Of a stretch of DNA of 33,847 nt, positions 16,728 to 24,655 are shown one piece after another (the first letter of the stretch is position 1; each line of letters starts with the position of its first letter). Source of the stretch: an uncultured Lachnospiraceae bacterium (lineage in GTDB: Bacteria > Bacillota > Clostridia > Lachnospirales > Lachnospiraceae); NCBI GenBank assembly GCA_910578795.1, contig CAJTSD010000036.1, forward strand, positions 1 to 33,847. The letters run 5' to 3'. The notes under the pieces were generated by a model. That model was not told the origin of the DNA and did no database searches. It saw nothing but the letters and a program-made list of their open reading frames with translations. The position numbers were made by a program, and so were the translations under genes.

Positions 16728-16756
16728 TTGCAAATTTTGCCAAATAGGGTTATAGT
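16728..16756 (+). promoter_or_regulatory. Candidate sigma-A promoter for sulP
   Basis: TTGCAA (16728-16733), a 17-base spacer, TATAGT (16751-16756). Transcription from here would give a leader of roughly 125 bases that contains the two-stem element at 16799-16863. Confidence 0.62.
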
Positions 16757-16798
16757 ATGTATGTTTATAAAAATTTAATATTTACTGATGAGGAGATA

Positions 16799-16863
16799 GT
16801 GTCAAAAAACCATATATGACAGTTTTTTGACACGGCAAATTTGTTCGTACGCCCAAATTTGCA
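16799..16863 (+). promoter_or_regulatory. Two-stem leader element, copy B (before sulP)
   Basis: Stem 1: GTGTCAAAAAAC (16799-16810) pairs perfectly with GTTTTTTGACAC (16822-16833), 12 base pairs. Stem 2: GCAAATTTG (16835-16843) pairs with CAAATTTGC (16854-16862), 9 base pairs. The order, spacing and the shared CACGGCA junction match copy A at 8407. The element ends 26 bases before the sulP start. No U run follows. Confidence 0.62.
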
Positions 16864-16889
16864 AGTCTTGACAGGAATGGAGGAGTATC

Positions 16890-18539
16890 ATGGAAAAATT
16901 AAAACCAAAGCTGTTTTCGGTGATGAAAACATACACAAAACAACAGTTTGTCAAAGATGTTGTGGCAGGTATTATCGTTGCGATTATCGCACTACCGCTG
17001 TCCATCGCGCTTGCGCTTGCGTCGGGGGTTGCGCCCGAACAGGGTATCTATACGGCAATTATCGCAGGTTTTCTGATTTCCTTTTTTGGCGGCTCGCGTG
17101 TACAGATTGCCGGACCAACAGCGGCATTTGCAACGATTGTTGCAGGAATTGTCGCACAAAAGGGTATGGACGGGTTAATTCTTGCAACAATTCTTGCAGG
17201 AATTATTCTGATTGTAATGGGATTTTTAAGGCTTGGAAACCTGATTAAATATATCCCTTATACGATTACAACCGGCTTTACGGCAGGTATTGCAGTGACC
17301 ATCGCAATCGGACAGATTAAGGACTTCTTAGGTCTTACATATCCCGCAGGCACTGTGACCATAGAGACAATGGAAAAAGCGGGCGCAGTCATTCAAAATA
17401 TTGGGACTGTCAATCTGCAGGCAGTCATCGTAGGGCTTGTGTGTCTTGCAATATTAATTGTATTCCCCTATATCAATAAAACCATTCCCGGCTCGCTGAT
17501 TGCGGTGATTGTCGGGATTTTAATGGTGCAGCTTTTGCATATGGATGTTAACACAATTGGCGATTTATATGAAATCAGCAATAAGCTTCCGGCATTTCAT
17601 TTTCCAGCGTTTACGCTGCGGGATATCGGTGATATTTTCCCGGATGCCTTCACAATTGCGATATTGGCGGCGATTGAGTCCCTTTTATCCTGCGTCGTTG
17701 CGGACAGTATGATTAATTCCAAGCACCGTTCGAATATGGAGCTGATTGCACAGGGAATCGGAAATGTCGGCTCCGCGCTGTTTGGCGGCATTCCGGCTAC
17801 CGGAGCGATTGCGAGAACGGCAGCCAACATCAAAAACGGCGGACGCACACCAATTGCGGGCATGGTCCATGCGGTTGTGCTTGTGTTGATTCTTGTCATA
17901 TTAATGCCGTATGCGGCTTTAATCCCTATGCCGTGTATTGCGGCAATTCTGTTTATGGTTGCCTACAATATGTGCGGATGGCGGGCGTTTGCCAATCTGT
18001 GTAAATCCTCACCAAAGAGCGATATTATTGTCTTGGTTACAACCTTTGTGTTGACGGTGGTATTTGATTTGGTAGCAGCAATCGAGGTTGGCATTTTGCT
18101 TGCGGCAGTGCTTTTTATGAAACGCATGAGCGAGGTTACGGAGGTAGAGGGCTGGAAGTATGTTGACGAGGAGGACGATCCCGACAGCCTGACACTGCGT
18201 GAAGTGCCTGCCAATACGCTTGTGTATGAGATTTCGGGACCGATGTTTTTTGCGGCGGCTGATAAAATTTTGACCATTTCGGTCAAGGAAGATACAAAAT
18301 GCCTGATTCTGCGTATGCGAAGTGTGAATGCCATTGATGCTACGGCGATGCATTCTTTGGAACAGCTCTATGAAAAATATGAGCACAAGAACATTCAGAT
18401 TATCCTTTCCCATGTGAACGGACAGCCGAAGGCAGTAATGGAGAAATCGGGATTTGCGGCGAAGGTGGGTGCAGAGAACTTTTGTGCGCATATTGATGAG
18501 GCACTGGAGCGGGCGAAGCGATTCGCGGACAAATCATAA
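16890..18539 (+). CDS. SulP-family anion permease with C-terminal STAS domain
   Basis: A 549-residue inner-membrane transporter of the SLC26/SulP family, which moves sulfate, bicarbonate or related anions. After a short cytoplasmic start come the hallmark helices (DVVAGIIVAIIALPLSIALALASG, then GGSRVQIAGPTAAF) and about 10-14 membrane segments in all, with SMINSKHRSNMELIAQGIGN late in the membrane domain. The last ~110 residues form a STAS domain (LVYEISGPMFFAAADKIL... SVNAIDATAMHSLEQLYE) of the anti-sigma-antagonist fold. GGAGG about 8 bases upstream sets the ATG. The substrate cannot be assigned from sequence. It is a single-gene unit with its own promoter and structured leader. Confidence 0.94.
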   Translation: MEKLKPKLFSVMKTYTKQQFVKDVVAGIIVAIIALPLSIALALASGVAPEQGIYTAIIAGFLISFFGGSRVQIAGPTAAFATIVAGIVAQKGMDGLILATILAGIILIVMGFLRLGNLIKYIPYTITTGFTAGIAVTIAIGQIKDFLGLTYPAGTVTIETMEKAGAVIQNIGTVNLQAVIVGLVCLAILIVFPYINKTIPGSLIAVIVGILMVQLLHMDVNTIGDLYEISNKLPAFHFPAFTLRDIGDIFPDAFTIAILAAIESLLSCVVADSMINSKHRSNMELIAQGIGNVGSALFGGIPATGAIARTAANIKNGGRTPIAGMVHAVVLVLILVILMPYAALIPMPCIAAILFMVAYNMCGWRAFANLCKSSPKSDIIVLVTTFVLTVVFDLVAAIEVGILLAAVLFMKRMSEVTEVEGWKYVDEEDDPDSLTLREVPANTLVYEISGPMFFAAADKILTISVKEDTKCLILRMRSVNAIDATAMHSLEQLYEKYEHKNIQIILSHVNGQPKAVMEKSGFAAKVGAENFCAHIDEALERAKRFADKS

Positions 18540-18568
18540 AATTTTTATCAATTCAAATAAAGCAACCT

Positions 18569-18596
18569 TTGATTTTTTTTCCAATTGTGATAAAAT
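18569..18596 (+). promoter_or_regulatory. Candidate sigma-A promoter for mutS
   Basis: TTGATT (18569-18574), a 16-base spacer, TAAAAT (18591-18596), in the gap between sulP and mutS. Confidence 0.5.
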
Positions 18597-18607
18597 AGGA
18601 AGGAGTA

Positions 18608-18639
18608 AAAACGGGCAGACGGTTTTCTTTGCCCGTTTT
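18608..18639 (+). terminator. Hairpin between sulP and mutS (terminator or mutS leader stem)
   Basis: AAAACGGGCA (18608-18617) pairs with TGCCCGTTTT (18630-18639), 10 base pairs with a 12-base loop. The trailing T run is only the four bases that close the stem, followed by AAAGTG. It lies about 5 bases after the start of transcription expected from the promoter at 18569, so it could end sulP transcripts or cap the 5' end of the mutS message. Confidence 0.5.
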
Positions 18640-18686
18640 AAAGTGTGTTTTGCGAATGCTACAAAAGAAAGGAGCACGATTAGAAA

Positions 18687-21332
18687 ATGGCTCAAATGAC
18701 ACCGATGATGTCGCAGTATGTGGAAACGAAAAAGCAGTACAAGGACTGTATTCTTTTTTACAGACTCGGTGATTTTTATGAAATGTTTTTTGAAGATGCA
18801 AAGCTTGTGTCAAAAGAGCTGGAACTGACACTGACAGGAAAAGACTGCGGACTTAAGGAACGCGCTCCGATGTGCGGCGTGCCATATCATGCGCTGGATA
18901 CGTACCTGACGCGCCTTGTGTCAAAAGGCTATAAAGTGGCAATCTGCGAACAGGTCGAAGATCCGAAAATGGCAAAAGGTCTTGTAAGACGTGAAGTGAC
19001 AAGGATTGTTACACCGGGTACCAACCTGAATATGCAGGCGCTTGAGGAGTCTAAAAACAATTACATTATGTGCATTTCGCACTTTCCAAATAAAATCGGC
19101 ATTGCAGTTGCGGACGTAACAACAGGAGATTTCTACATCACGGAAGTAGAAGGTTTGACAAAACTAACGGATGAATTATACAAATACACCCCTACGGAAA
19201 TCATTTGCAACGACGCTTTTTTGATGAGCGGATTTGAGATTGATGATTTGAAAAACCGCTTGAAAATGGCAGTGTATTCTCTTGAGCCGTGGTATTTTGA
19301 CGAGGACGGATGCCGCAAATGCCTGATGGAGCATTTCAAAGTAAATACCCTTGCGGGCATGGGAATTGAAGATTTCCCTTCCGGCATGATTTCCGCGGGC
19401 GCACTCATGCAGTATCTTCTCGAAACCCAAAAAACCCCGCTTACCCATATCACCCATATTACGCCGTACCTTGCAAGCCGTTTCATGCTTCTTGATAGTT
19501 CGACAAGGCGAAACCTTGAGTTAACGGAAACATTGCGTGAAAAGCAAAAGCGCGGCTCGCTTTTGTGGGTGCTTGACAAGACAAAGACAGCAATGGGCGC
19601 AAGGCAGATTCGGACGGATATTGAACAGCCCTTGATTGACAAGAACGATATCAACGACCGCTTGGATACGATTGAACAGCTTTGTAAAAACACGGTCGCA
19701 AGAGATGAGCTTAGGGAATACTTAAACCCGATTTATGATATGGAACGGCTTTTAGGAAAGGTCAGCTACAAGACCGCGAACCCGCGCGATCTGATTTCCT
19801 TTGCCAATTCAATGGAAATGCTTCCGCATATCAAAACCGTTTTAAAAGAATTTGACGCAAAGCTGTTATGTGAAATTGATGGACAAATTGACGCCCTTGA
19901 AGATTTATTTTCCCTGATCAAAAGTGCGATTTGCGAGGAACCGCCTCTTTTAATCCGCGAGGGTGGTATTATTAAGGACGGCTTTGATCAGGATATTGAC
20001 CATTTAAGGAAAGCAAAAACGGACGGGAAAAACTGGCTTGCACAGCTTGAGGAGGAAGACCGGGAGCGCACAGGCATTAAAAACCTGAAAATTAAGTACA
20101 ACAAAGTATTCGGCTATTATTTTGAGGTTACAAATTCCTTTAAAAATATGGTTCCCGACGACTACGTGCGCAAGCAGACACTTGTCAATGCCGAGCGCTA
20201 TACAACGCCGAAATTAAAGGAGTTGGAAGATACGATTTTAAACGCGGAGGACAAGCTCAACACACTGGAATACGATATGTTTTGCAAAGTCCGGGACGAT
20301 GTTGCAAAAGAGCTTGAGCGCATTCAAAAGACGGCAAAAGCAATTGGACGCCTTGATGTGTTTGCTTCCCTGTCACTTGTCGCCGAACAAAATCATTATG
20401 TCAGACCTTCGTTAAATGATAAAGGCGTAATTGATATTAAGGACGGCAGGCACCCCGTTGTGGAAAAAATGATAGACCATGATATGTTTGTGTCTAATGA
20501 TACCTATTTAAACAACAGTAATCACTGCATTGCCGTCATTACCGGACCCAATATGGCTGGAAAATCGACTTACATGCGGCAGTCTGCCCTGATTGTGCTG
20601 ATGGCGCAGCTTGGCAGCTTTGTGCCTGCAAAGAGTGCGGATATCGGGATTGTGGACCGGATATTTACGCGTGTCGGCGCGTCAGATGACTTGGCAAGCG
20701 GGCAAAGTACGTTTATGGTTGAGATGAATGAGGTTGCAAATATTTTGCGCAACGCTACCGCAAAAAGTCTTTTGGTGCTTGATGAGATTGGCAGGGGGAC
20801 CTCAACCTTTGACGGGTTAAGCATTGCATGGGCTGTGATAGAGCATATCAGCAACAAAAAAATCCTTGGCGCAAAGACATTGTTTGCGACACACTATCAT
20901 GAGCTGACAGAATTGGAAGGCAAGATTAGCAATGTCAACAATTATTGTATTGCCGTGAAGGAAAAGGGCGACGATATTGTATTTTTGCGGAAAATTATCA
21001 AGGGTGGTGCAGACCGCAGTTACGGCATTCAGGTCGCAAAGCTTGCGGGAGTGCCGGATATGGTCATAGACCGCGCGAAGGAAATTGCGGAGCAGTTGAG
21101 CGATAATGATATTACCAACAAGGTACAGGATATCGCCGTTGACACGAAGGGTGAACGCAAAAAAGTAAAGCATTATGACGACGTGGATATCGGCCAAATG
21201 TCGCTGCTGGATACGGTGAGCGACGAGGATATTTTAAATGAGCTAAAGGAAATTGATGTATTTAATCTCACACCGTTGGACGCGATGAATACGCTTTACC
21301 GATTGCAAAGCAAGATAAAAAACCGTTGGTAA
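18687..21332 (+). CDS. mutS: DNA mismatch repair protein MutS
   Basis: Mismatch-recognition ATPase that starts methyl-independent mismatch repair. At 881 residues it has full family length. The N-terminal mismatch-binding domain has the Phe-x-Glu motif in GDFYEMFFEDA. Connector, lever and clamp domains follow. The ATPase has Walker A GPNMAGKST (620-628, K626), Walker B with LDEIGRGTSTFDG, and the ATHYHEL switch. The tail near QMSLLD resembles a sliding-clamp motif (QxxLL). GGAG at 18671-18674 is 12 bases before the ATG. mutL follows after a hairpin-rich 124-base spacer, the usual Firmicutes order. Confidence 0.98.
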   Translation: MAQMTPMMSQYVETKKQYKDCILFYRLGDFYEMFFEDAKLVSKELELTLTGKDCGLKERAPMCGVPYHALDTYLTRLVSKGYKVAICEQVEDPKMAKGLVRREVTRIVTPGTNLNMQALEESKNNYIMCISHFPNKIGIAVADVTTGDFYITEVEGLTKLTDELYKYTPTEIICNDAFLMSGFEIDDLKNRLKMAVYSLEPWYFDEDGCRKCLMEHFKVNTLAGMGIEDFPSGMISAGALMQYLLETQKTPLTHITHITPYLASRFMLLDSSTRRNLELTETLREKQKRGSLLWVLDKTKTAMGARQIRTDIEQPLIDKNDINDRLDTIEQLCKNTVARDELREYLNPIYDMERLLGKVSYKTANPRDLISFANSMEMLPHIKTVLKEFDAKLLCEIDGQIDALEDLFSLIKSAICEEPPLLIREGGIIKDGFDQDIDHLRKAKTDGKNWLAQLEEEDRERTGIKNLKIKYNKVFGYYFEVTNSFKNMVPDDYVRKQTLVNAERYTTPKLKELEDTILNAEDKLNTLEYDMFCKVRDDVAKELERIQKTAKAIGRLDVFASLSLVAEQNHYVRPSLNDKGVIDIKDGRHPVVEKMIDHDMFVSNDTYLNNSNHCIAVITGPNMAGKSTYMRQSALIVLMAQLGSFVPAKSADIGIVDRIFTRVGASDDLASGQSTFMVEMNEVANILRNATAKSLLVLDEIGRGTSTFDGLSIAWAVIEHISNKKILGAKTLFATHYHELTELEGKISNVNNYCIAVKEKGDDIVFLRKIIKGGADRSYGIQVAKLAGVPDMVIDRAKEIAEQLSDNDITNKVQDIAVDTKGERKKVKHYDDVDIGQMSLLDTVSDEDILNELKEIDVFNLTPLDAMNTLYRLQSKIKNRW

Positions 21333-21334
21333 AA

Positions 21335-21418
21335 AACCGAAAAGAACTTCTAAGCCTGTAAAGGACGCAGGCTAAGTAGTTCTAAGTTTCGGTTCAAAGA
21401 ACGCCAAAGGCGTTCTTT
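21335..21418 (+). repeat. Tandem hairpins in the mutS-mutL spacer
   Basis: The first structure is a long stem broken by internal loops: AACCGAAA (21335-21342) with TTTCGGTT (21387-21394), AGAACT (21343-21348) with AGTTCT (21378-21383), and AGCCTG (21353-21358) with CAGGCT (21368-21373). The second is AAAGAACGCC (21396-21405) with GGCGTTCTTT (21409-21418), perfect with an AAA loop. No T run follows. The block starts 2 bases after the mutS stop. Confidence 0.65.
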
Positions 21419-21456
21419 ATAAAACTGAAAAGAAGTATAATGAAAGGAATATCCAA

Positions 21457-23568
21457 ATGGCAGAAATTCATGTACTTGATGACAGCACAATTGATAAAAT
21501 AGCCGCAGGCGAGGTGGTAGAGCGTCCCTCCAGCGTCGTAAAGGAGCTCGTGGAAAACGCAATGGACGCAGGCGCACATGCCATCACGGTTGAAATCAAA
21601 GAGGGCGGCATCGAGTTTATCCGCGTGACTGACGACGGTGACGGCATTGAATACGCACAAGTGCGAAATGCGTTTTTGCGCCATGCGACGAGCAAAATCA
21701 CCTCTGTAGCTGATCTGATGAGCTTAAACAGCATGGGCTTTCGCGGAGAAGCGCTTTCAAGCATTGCGGCAGTGGCAAAGGTGGAGCTTGTCACCAAAAC
21801 GAAAAACGACATCACCGGTACCAGGCTTTGCATGGAGGGCGCGCGTGAAACTGCCTTTGAGGAAGTCGGCGCTCCGGACGGTACAACCTTCATTGTGAGA
21901 AACTTGTTTTTCAATACCCCGGTCAGGCGCAAATTTTTAAAAACGGCAATGACCGAGGCAAGTTATATCACGGATTTGCTGGAGCATATGGCGCTCTCAA
22001 GACCGGAAATTTCGTTTAAATATGTCATCAACGGACAGACAAAGTTTTATACAAATGGAGACGGCGACCTGCGTGCCATTATTTACCGGATTTTTGGCAG
22101 GGAGATTGCAAATGAAATGATAGAATTTCAGGCAGTTGACGAAAACATTGTTATTGAGGGATTTTTGGGTAAAACCGCGTTAAACCGTGCAAACAGAAAT
22201 TTTGAAAATTATTTTGTGAACAAACGGTATATTAAAAGTAAGGTGATATCAAAGGCAATTGAAGAAGGATATCAGTCTTATATGATGCAGCACCGCTATC
22301 CGTTCTGCGTGATACATATCACCGTGCCGCCGGAGAGCGTTGACGTGAATGTACACCCGACAAAAATGGAGGTGCGTTTTTCCAACCAAAACAGTATTTA
22401 TAAGCTGATTGCGGACAATATTTCCGATTTTTTGTCACAGCAGGAAATGATACCGCAGGCAACGCTTGGACACGATAAAAAGAGCGGCAAAAAAGAAAAA
22501 GACGCCAAAAAACAGGAAGCGCCGGAGCCGTTTGAAAAGGAGCGGCGACTTGCTGATAATGTGGCAAACGCGGCAAATGTCCTTCGGGAGGAAAGCGGCT
22601 ACAACAGCAAAAAAAATGACACAGATGTCATTTTAACCAGCAGCTATGACCATGTGGGAGCTGCAAACACCCACGAAAAGACAGGCGAATTTCTGTATAA
22701 TAATAAAGTATCCTACAACCGAGGTGAACCCCAAATGCCTCCCCCCACAGACGACTTTTTTGTGGACAACCGGACACCGCAAGGGACACCAAAACAGCCG
22801 CAGGCGCAGCCAAATAACAGTCAAATTAATCAAAATCCGCCCAACCCGATTTTTAATAAAATACTGGGGATACCGCCAAAGGAAAGCGAGCCGCAAAATC
22901 AGGGAATTATCAAGGCAAAGGATCAGATTATCGTTGAAAAACCAGAGCAGCTTAACTTTTTTGACGAAAAGCTTTTGACGCGGGAAGCAAAACAGGAGTA
23001 CCGTATTGTCGGACAAATTTTCCATACCTATTGGATTATTGAATACCGAGACAAAATGCTCTTAATTGACCAGCACGCAGCGCATGAAAAAGTAAAATAC
23101 GAACAGATTATAAAAAAGACCGCTGCAAATGAGATTTATACGCAGACACTAACGCCACCCATCATCATAAGTGTTACGCCCAAGGAAGCCGACATCATCA
23201 ACAGCTATGGAAATTATTTTAAGGAGCTTGGATTTGAAATCGAGGATTTTGGCATGAATGCGTTTGCAATCAGGGGCGTGCCGCTTGATTTATTCAGTTA
23301 TAACATTAAGGACTTATTTGAAGAAATTCTGACACAGATGTCAGAAAGTCCGGTGAAGGGTGTACCGCAGATTATCAGGGAAAAGATTGCATCAATGGCA
23401 TGCAAAGCAGCAGTAAAGGGAAATCATTCCCTTAGTTTTGAGGAAGCGGACAGGCTGATTGAGCAGCTTTTAGAGCTTGACAATCCCTATAACTGCCCGC
23501 ATGGCAGACCAACCATTATTTCCATGTCAAAATATGAAGTGGAAAAAAAGTTCAAAAGGATAGTATGA
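21457..23568 (+). CDS. mutL: DNA mismatch repair protein MutL (endonuclease type)
   Basis: GHKL-family ATPase that couples MutS recognition to strand incision. The N-terminal ATPase has ENAMDAGA, DDGDGI and GFRGEALSSI. Residues about 330-505 form a low-complexity linker rich in Lys, Gln, Asn and Pro. The C-terminal dimerisation domain contains the metal-binding endonuclease motif DQHAAHEKVKYE (from D538), matching DQHAx2Ex4E, plus ACKAAVKG and CPHGRP, so this MutL should nick DNA itself, as expected in bacteria lacking MutH. AAAGGAA at 21443-21449 supports the ATG. The stop codon lies inside the first stem of the leader element before miaA. Confidence 0.98.
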   Translation: MAEIHVLDDSTIDKIAAGEVVERPSSVVKELVENAMDAGAHAITVEIKEGGIEFIRVTDDGDGIEYAQVRNAFLRHATSKITSVADLMSLNSMGFRGEALSSIAAVAKVELVTKTKNDITGTRLCMEGARETAFEEVGAPDGTTFIVRNLFFNTPVRRKFLKTAMTEASYITDLLEHMALSRPEISFKYVINGQTKFYTNGDGDLRAIIYRIFGREIANEMIEFQAVDENIVIEGFLGKTALNRANRNFENYFVNKRYIKSKVISKAIEEGYQSYMMQHRYPFCVIHITVPPESVDVNVHPTKMEVRFSNQNSIYKLIADNISDFLSQQEMIPQATLGHDKKSGKKEKDAKKQEAPEPFEKERRLADNVANAANVLREESGYNSKKNDTDVILTSSYDHVGAANTHEKTGEFLYNNKVSYNRGEPQMPPPTDDFFVDNRTPQGTPKQPQAQPNNSQINQNPPNPIFNKILGIPPKESEPQNQGIIKAKDQIIVEKPEQLNFFDEKLLTREAKQEYRIVGQIFHTYWIIEYRDKMLLIDQHAAHEKVKYEQIIKKTAANEIYTQTLTPPIIISVTPKEADIINSYGNYFKELGFEIEDFGMNAFAIRGVPLDLFSYNIKDLFEEILTQMSESPVKGVPQIIREKIASMACKAAVKGNHSLSFEEADRLIEQLLELDNPYNCPHGRPTIISMSKYEVEKKFKRIV

Positions 23569-23673
23569 AAAAACAAAGATTTTTCACATAACGAACGAAG
23601 TTCGTTTTGCAAATATTGTGCAAAGGCACATACAATGAAAAGCTTGCGCTTTTCGTTGTCAGGAATTCGCAAG
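23564..23673 (+). promoter_or_regulatory. Two-stem leader element, expanded copy C (before miaA)
   Basis: Stem 1: TGAAAAA (23566-23572) with TTTTTCA (23580-23586), including the mutL stop codon. An extra hairpin AACGAAC/GTTCGTT (23590-23606) follows. The shared second stem is GCAAAT (23609-23614) with ATTCGC (23665-23670). Inside its loop sit two more hairpins: TGTGC/GCACA (23617-23630) and ACAATGAAAAGC/GCTTTTCGTTGT (23632-23659, 12 pairs with one G-T). It ends about 28 bases before the miaA start. Confidence 0.52.
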
Positions 23674-23701
23674 TAATGGAAACAGGGAGTGTATTGATAA
23701 C

Positions 23702-24655
23702 ATGAAAAAGCTAATCATACTCACAGGACCAACTGCCGCAGGAAAAACAAAGCTTTCCATAGCACTTGCCAAAGCGATAAACGGTGAAATCATTTCTGCT
23801 GATTCCATGCAGGTATACAGACACATGGATATCGGATCCGCAAAAATCCGTCCCGGGGAAATGCAGGGAATTAAGCATTATCTTGTGGATATTTTAGAGC
23901 CTTTTGAGGATTTCAATATCGTACTGTTCCAAAAATATGCAAAACAGGCAATGACAGAGATTTATGAAAACGGAAAAATCCCGATTTTGGTTGGGGGTAC
24001 AGGCTTTTATATCCAGTCGGTGCTCTATGATATTGACTTTCAGGAAAGTGATGAGGACACGGCGCTGCGGGCAGAGCTTGAGGCAGTCGCAAAGCAAAAA
24101 GGCGCTGCATATCTGCATAATCTGCTCAAAGAATGTGATGAAAAAGCAGCCGAAGAAATACACGCAAACAATATCAAACGTGTTATCAGGGCAATTGAGT
24201 TTTATCGGCTGACAGGCAGAAAAATATCGGAGCACAATGAAACCGAGCGCAGGAAGCAATCCGCATACGACGCACGTTATTTTGTGCTTACGGATGAGCG
24301 GAAAAAACTGTATGAGAATATTGACAAACGTGTAGACAGTATGATTGCAAACGGACTTGTTGATGAGGTGAAAACATTGCTCGACATGGGATGCAAGCGC
24401 AATTCCACGGCAATGCAGGGACTTGGCTATAAGGAGATTCTATCCTATCTTGAGGGTGAAGTCACGTTGGACGAAGCCGTTTACATCATAAAAAGAGACA
24501 CACGTCATTTTGCCAAAAGACAGCTTACCTGGTTTCGCCGGGAGCGGGATGTGATATGGATAGAAAAGAACAAATTTGCATACGACGAGGAAAAAATGTT
24601 AAACTATATGTTAGGAGCAATCAATTATGAATACGGAAACAGGGAACATATATAG
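23702..24655 (+). CDS. miaA: tRNA dimethylallyltransferase
   Basis: Transfers the dimethylallyl group from DMAPP to N6 of A37 in tRNAs reading UNN codons, giving i6A, the substrate of MiaB encoded earlier in this window. The 317 residues have P-loop GPTAAGKT (8-15), the SADSMQVYRHMDIGSAK substrate block, the VGGTGFY motif, and the C-terminal DTRHFAKRQLTWFRR tRNA-binding region. GGGAG at 23685-23689 lies 12 bases before the ATG. Its 3' end overlaps ynbB by 29 bases, so the two are co-translated. The mutL-miaA order is widely conserved. Confidence 0.97.
   Translation: MKKLIILTGPTAAGKTKLSIALAKAINGEIISADSMQVYRHMDIGSAKIRPGEMQGIKHYLVDILEPFEDFNIVLFQKYAKQAMTEIYENGKIPILVGGTGFYIQSVLYDIDFQESDEDTALRAELEAVAKQKGAAYLHNLLKECDEKAAEEIHANNIKRVIRAIEFYRLTGRKISEHNETERRKQSAYDARYFVLTDERKKLYENIDKRVDSMIANGLVDEVKTLLDMGCKRNSTAMQGLGYKEILSYLEGEVTLDEAVYIIKRDTRHFAKRQLTWFRRERDVIWIEKNKFAYDEEKMLNYMLGAINYEYGNREHI

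Larger units (their letters stand above)
16559..16889. other. 331-base divergent intergenic region
   Basis: No protein-coding gene is apparent. It holds the minus-strand ribosome site (AGGAGG complement at 16567-16572) and promoter for the polymerase, a plus-strand promoter for sulP at 16728-16756, and a structured sulP leader at 16799-16863. The central part is AT-rich. Confidence 0.7.

Noticed and set aside
19133..19693. 186-codon open frame on the minus strand within mutS
   Set aside because: It lies wholly inside the strongly conserved mutS gene, with no family resemblance; it is a shadow of coding sequence.
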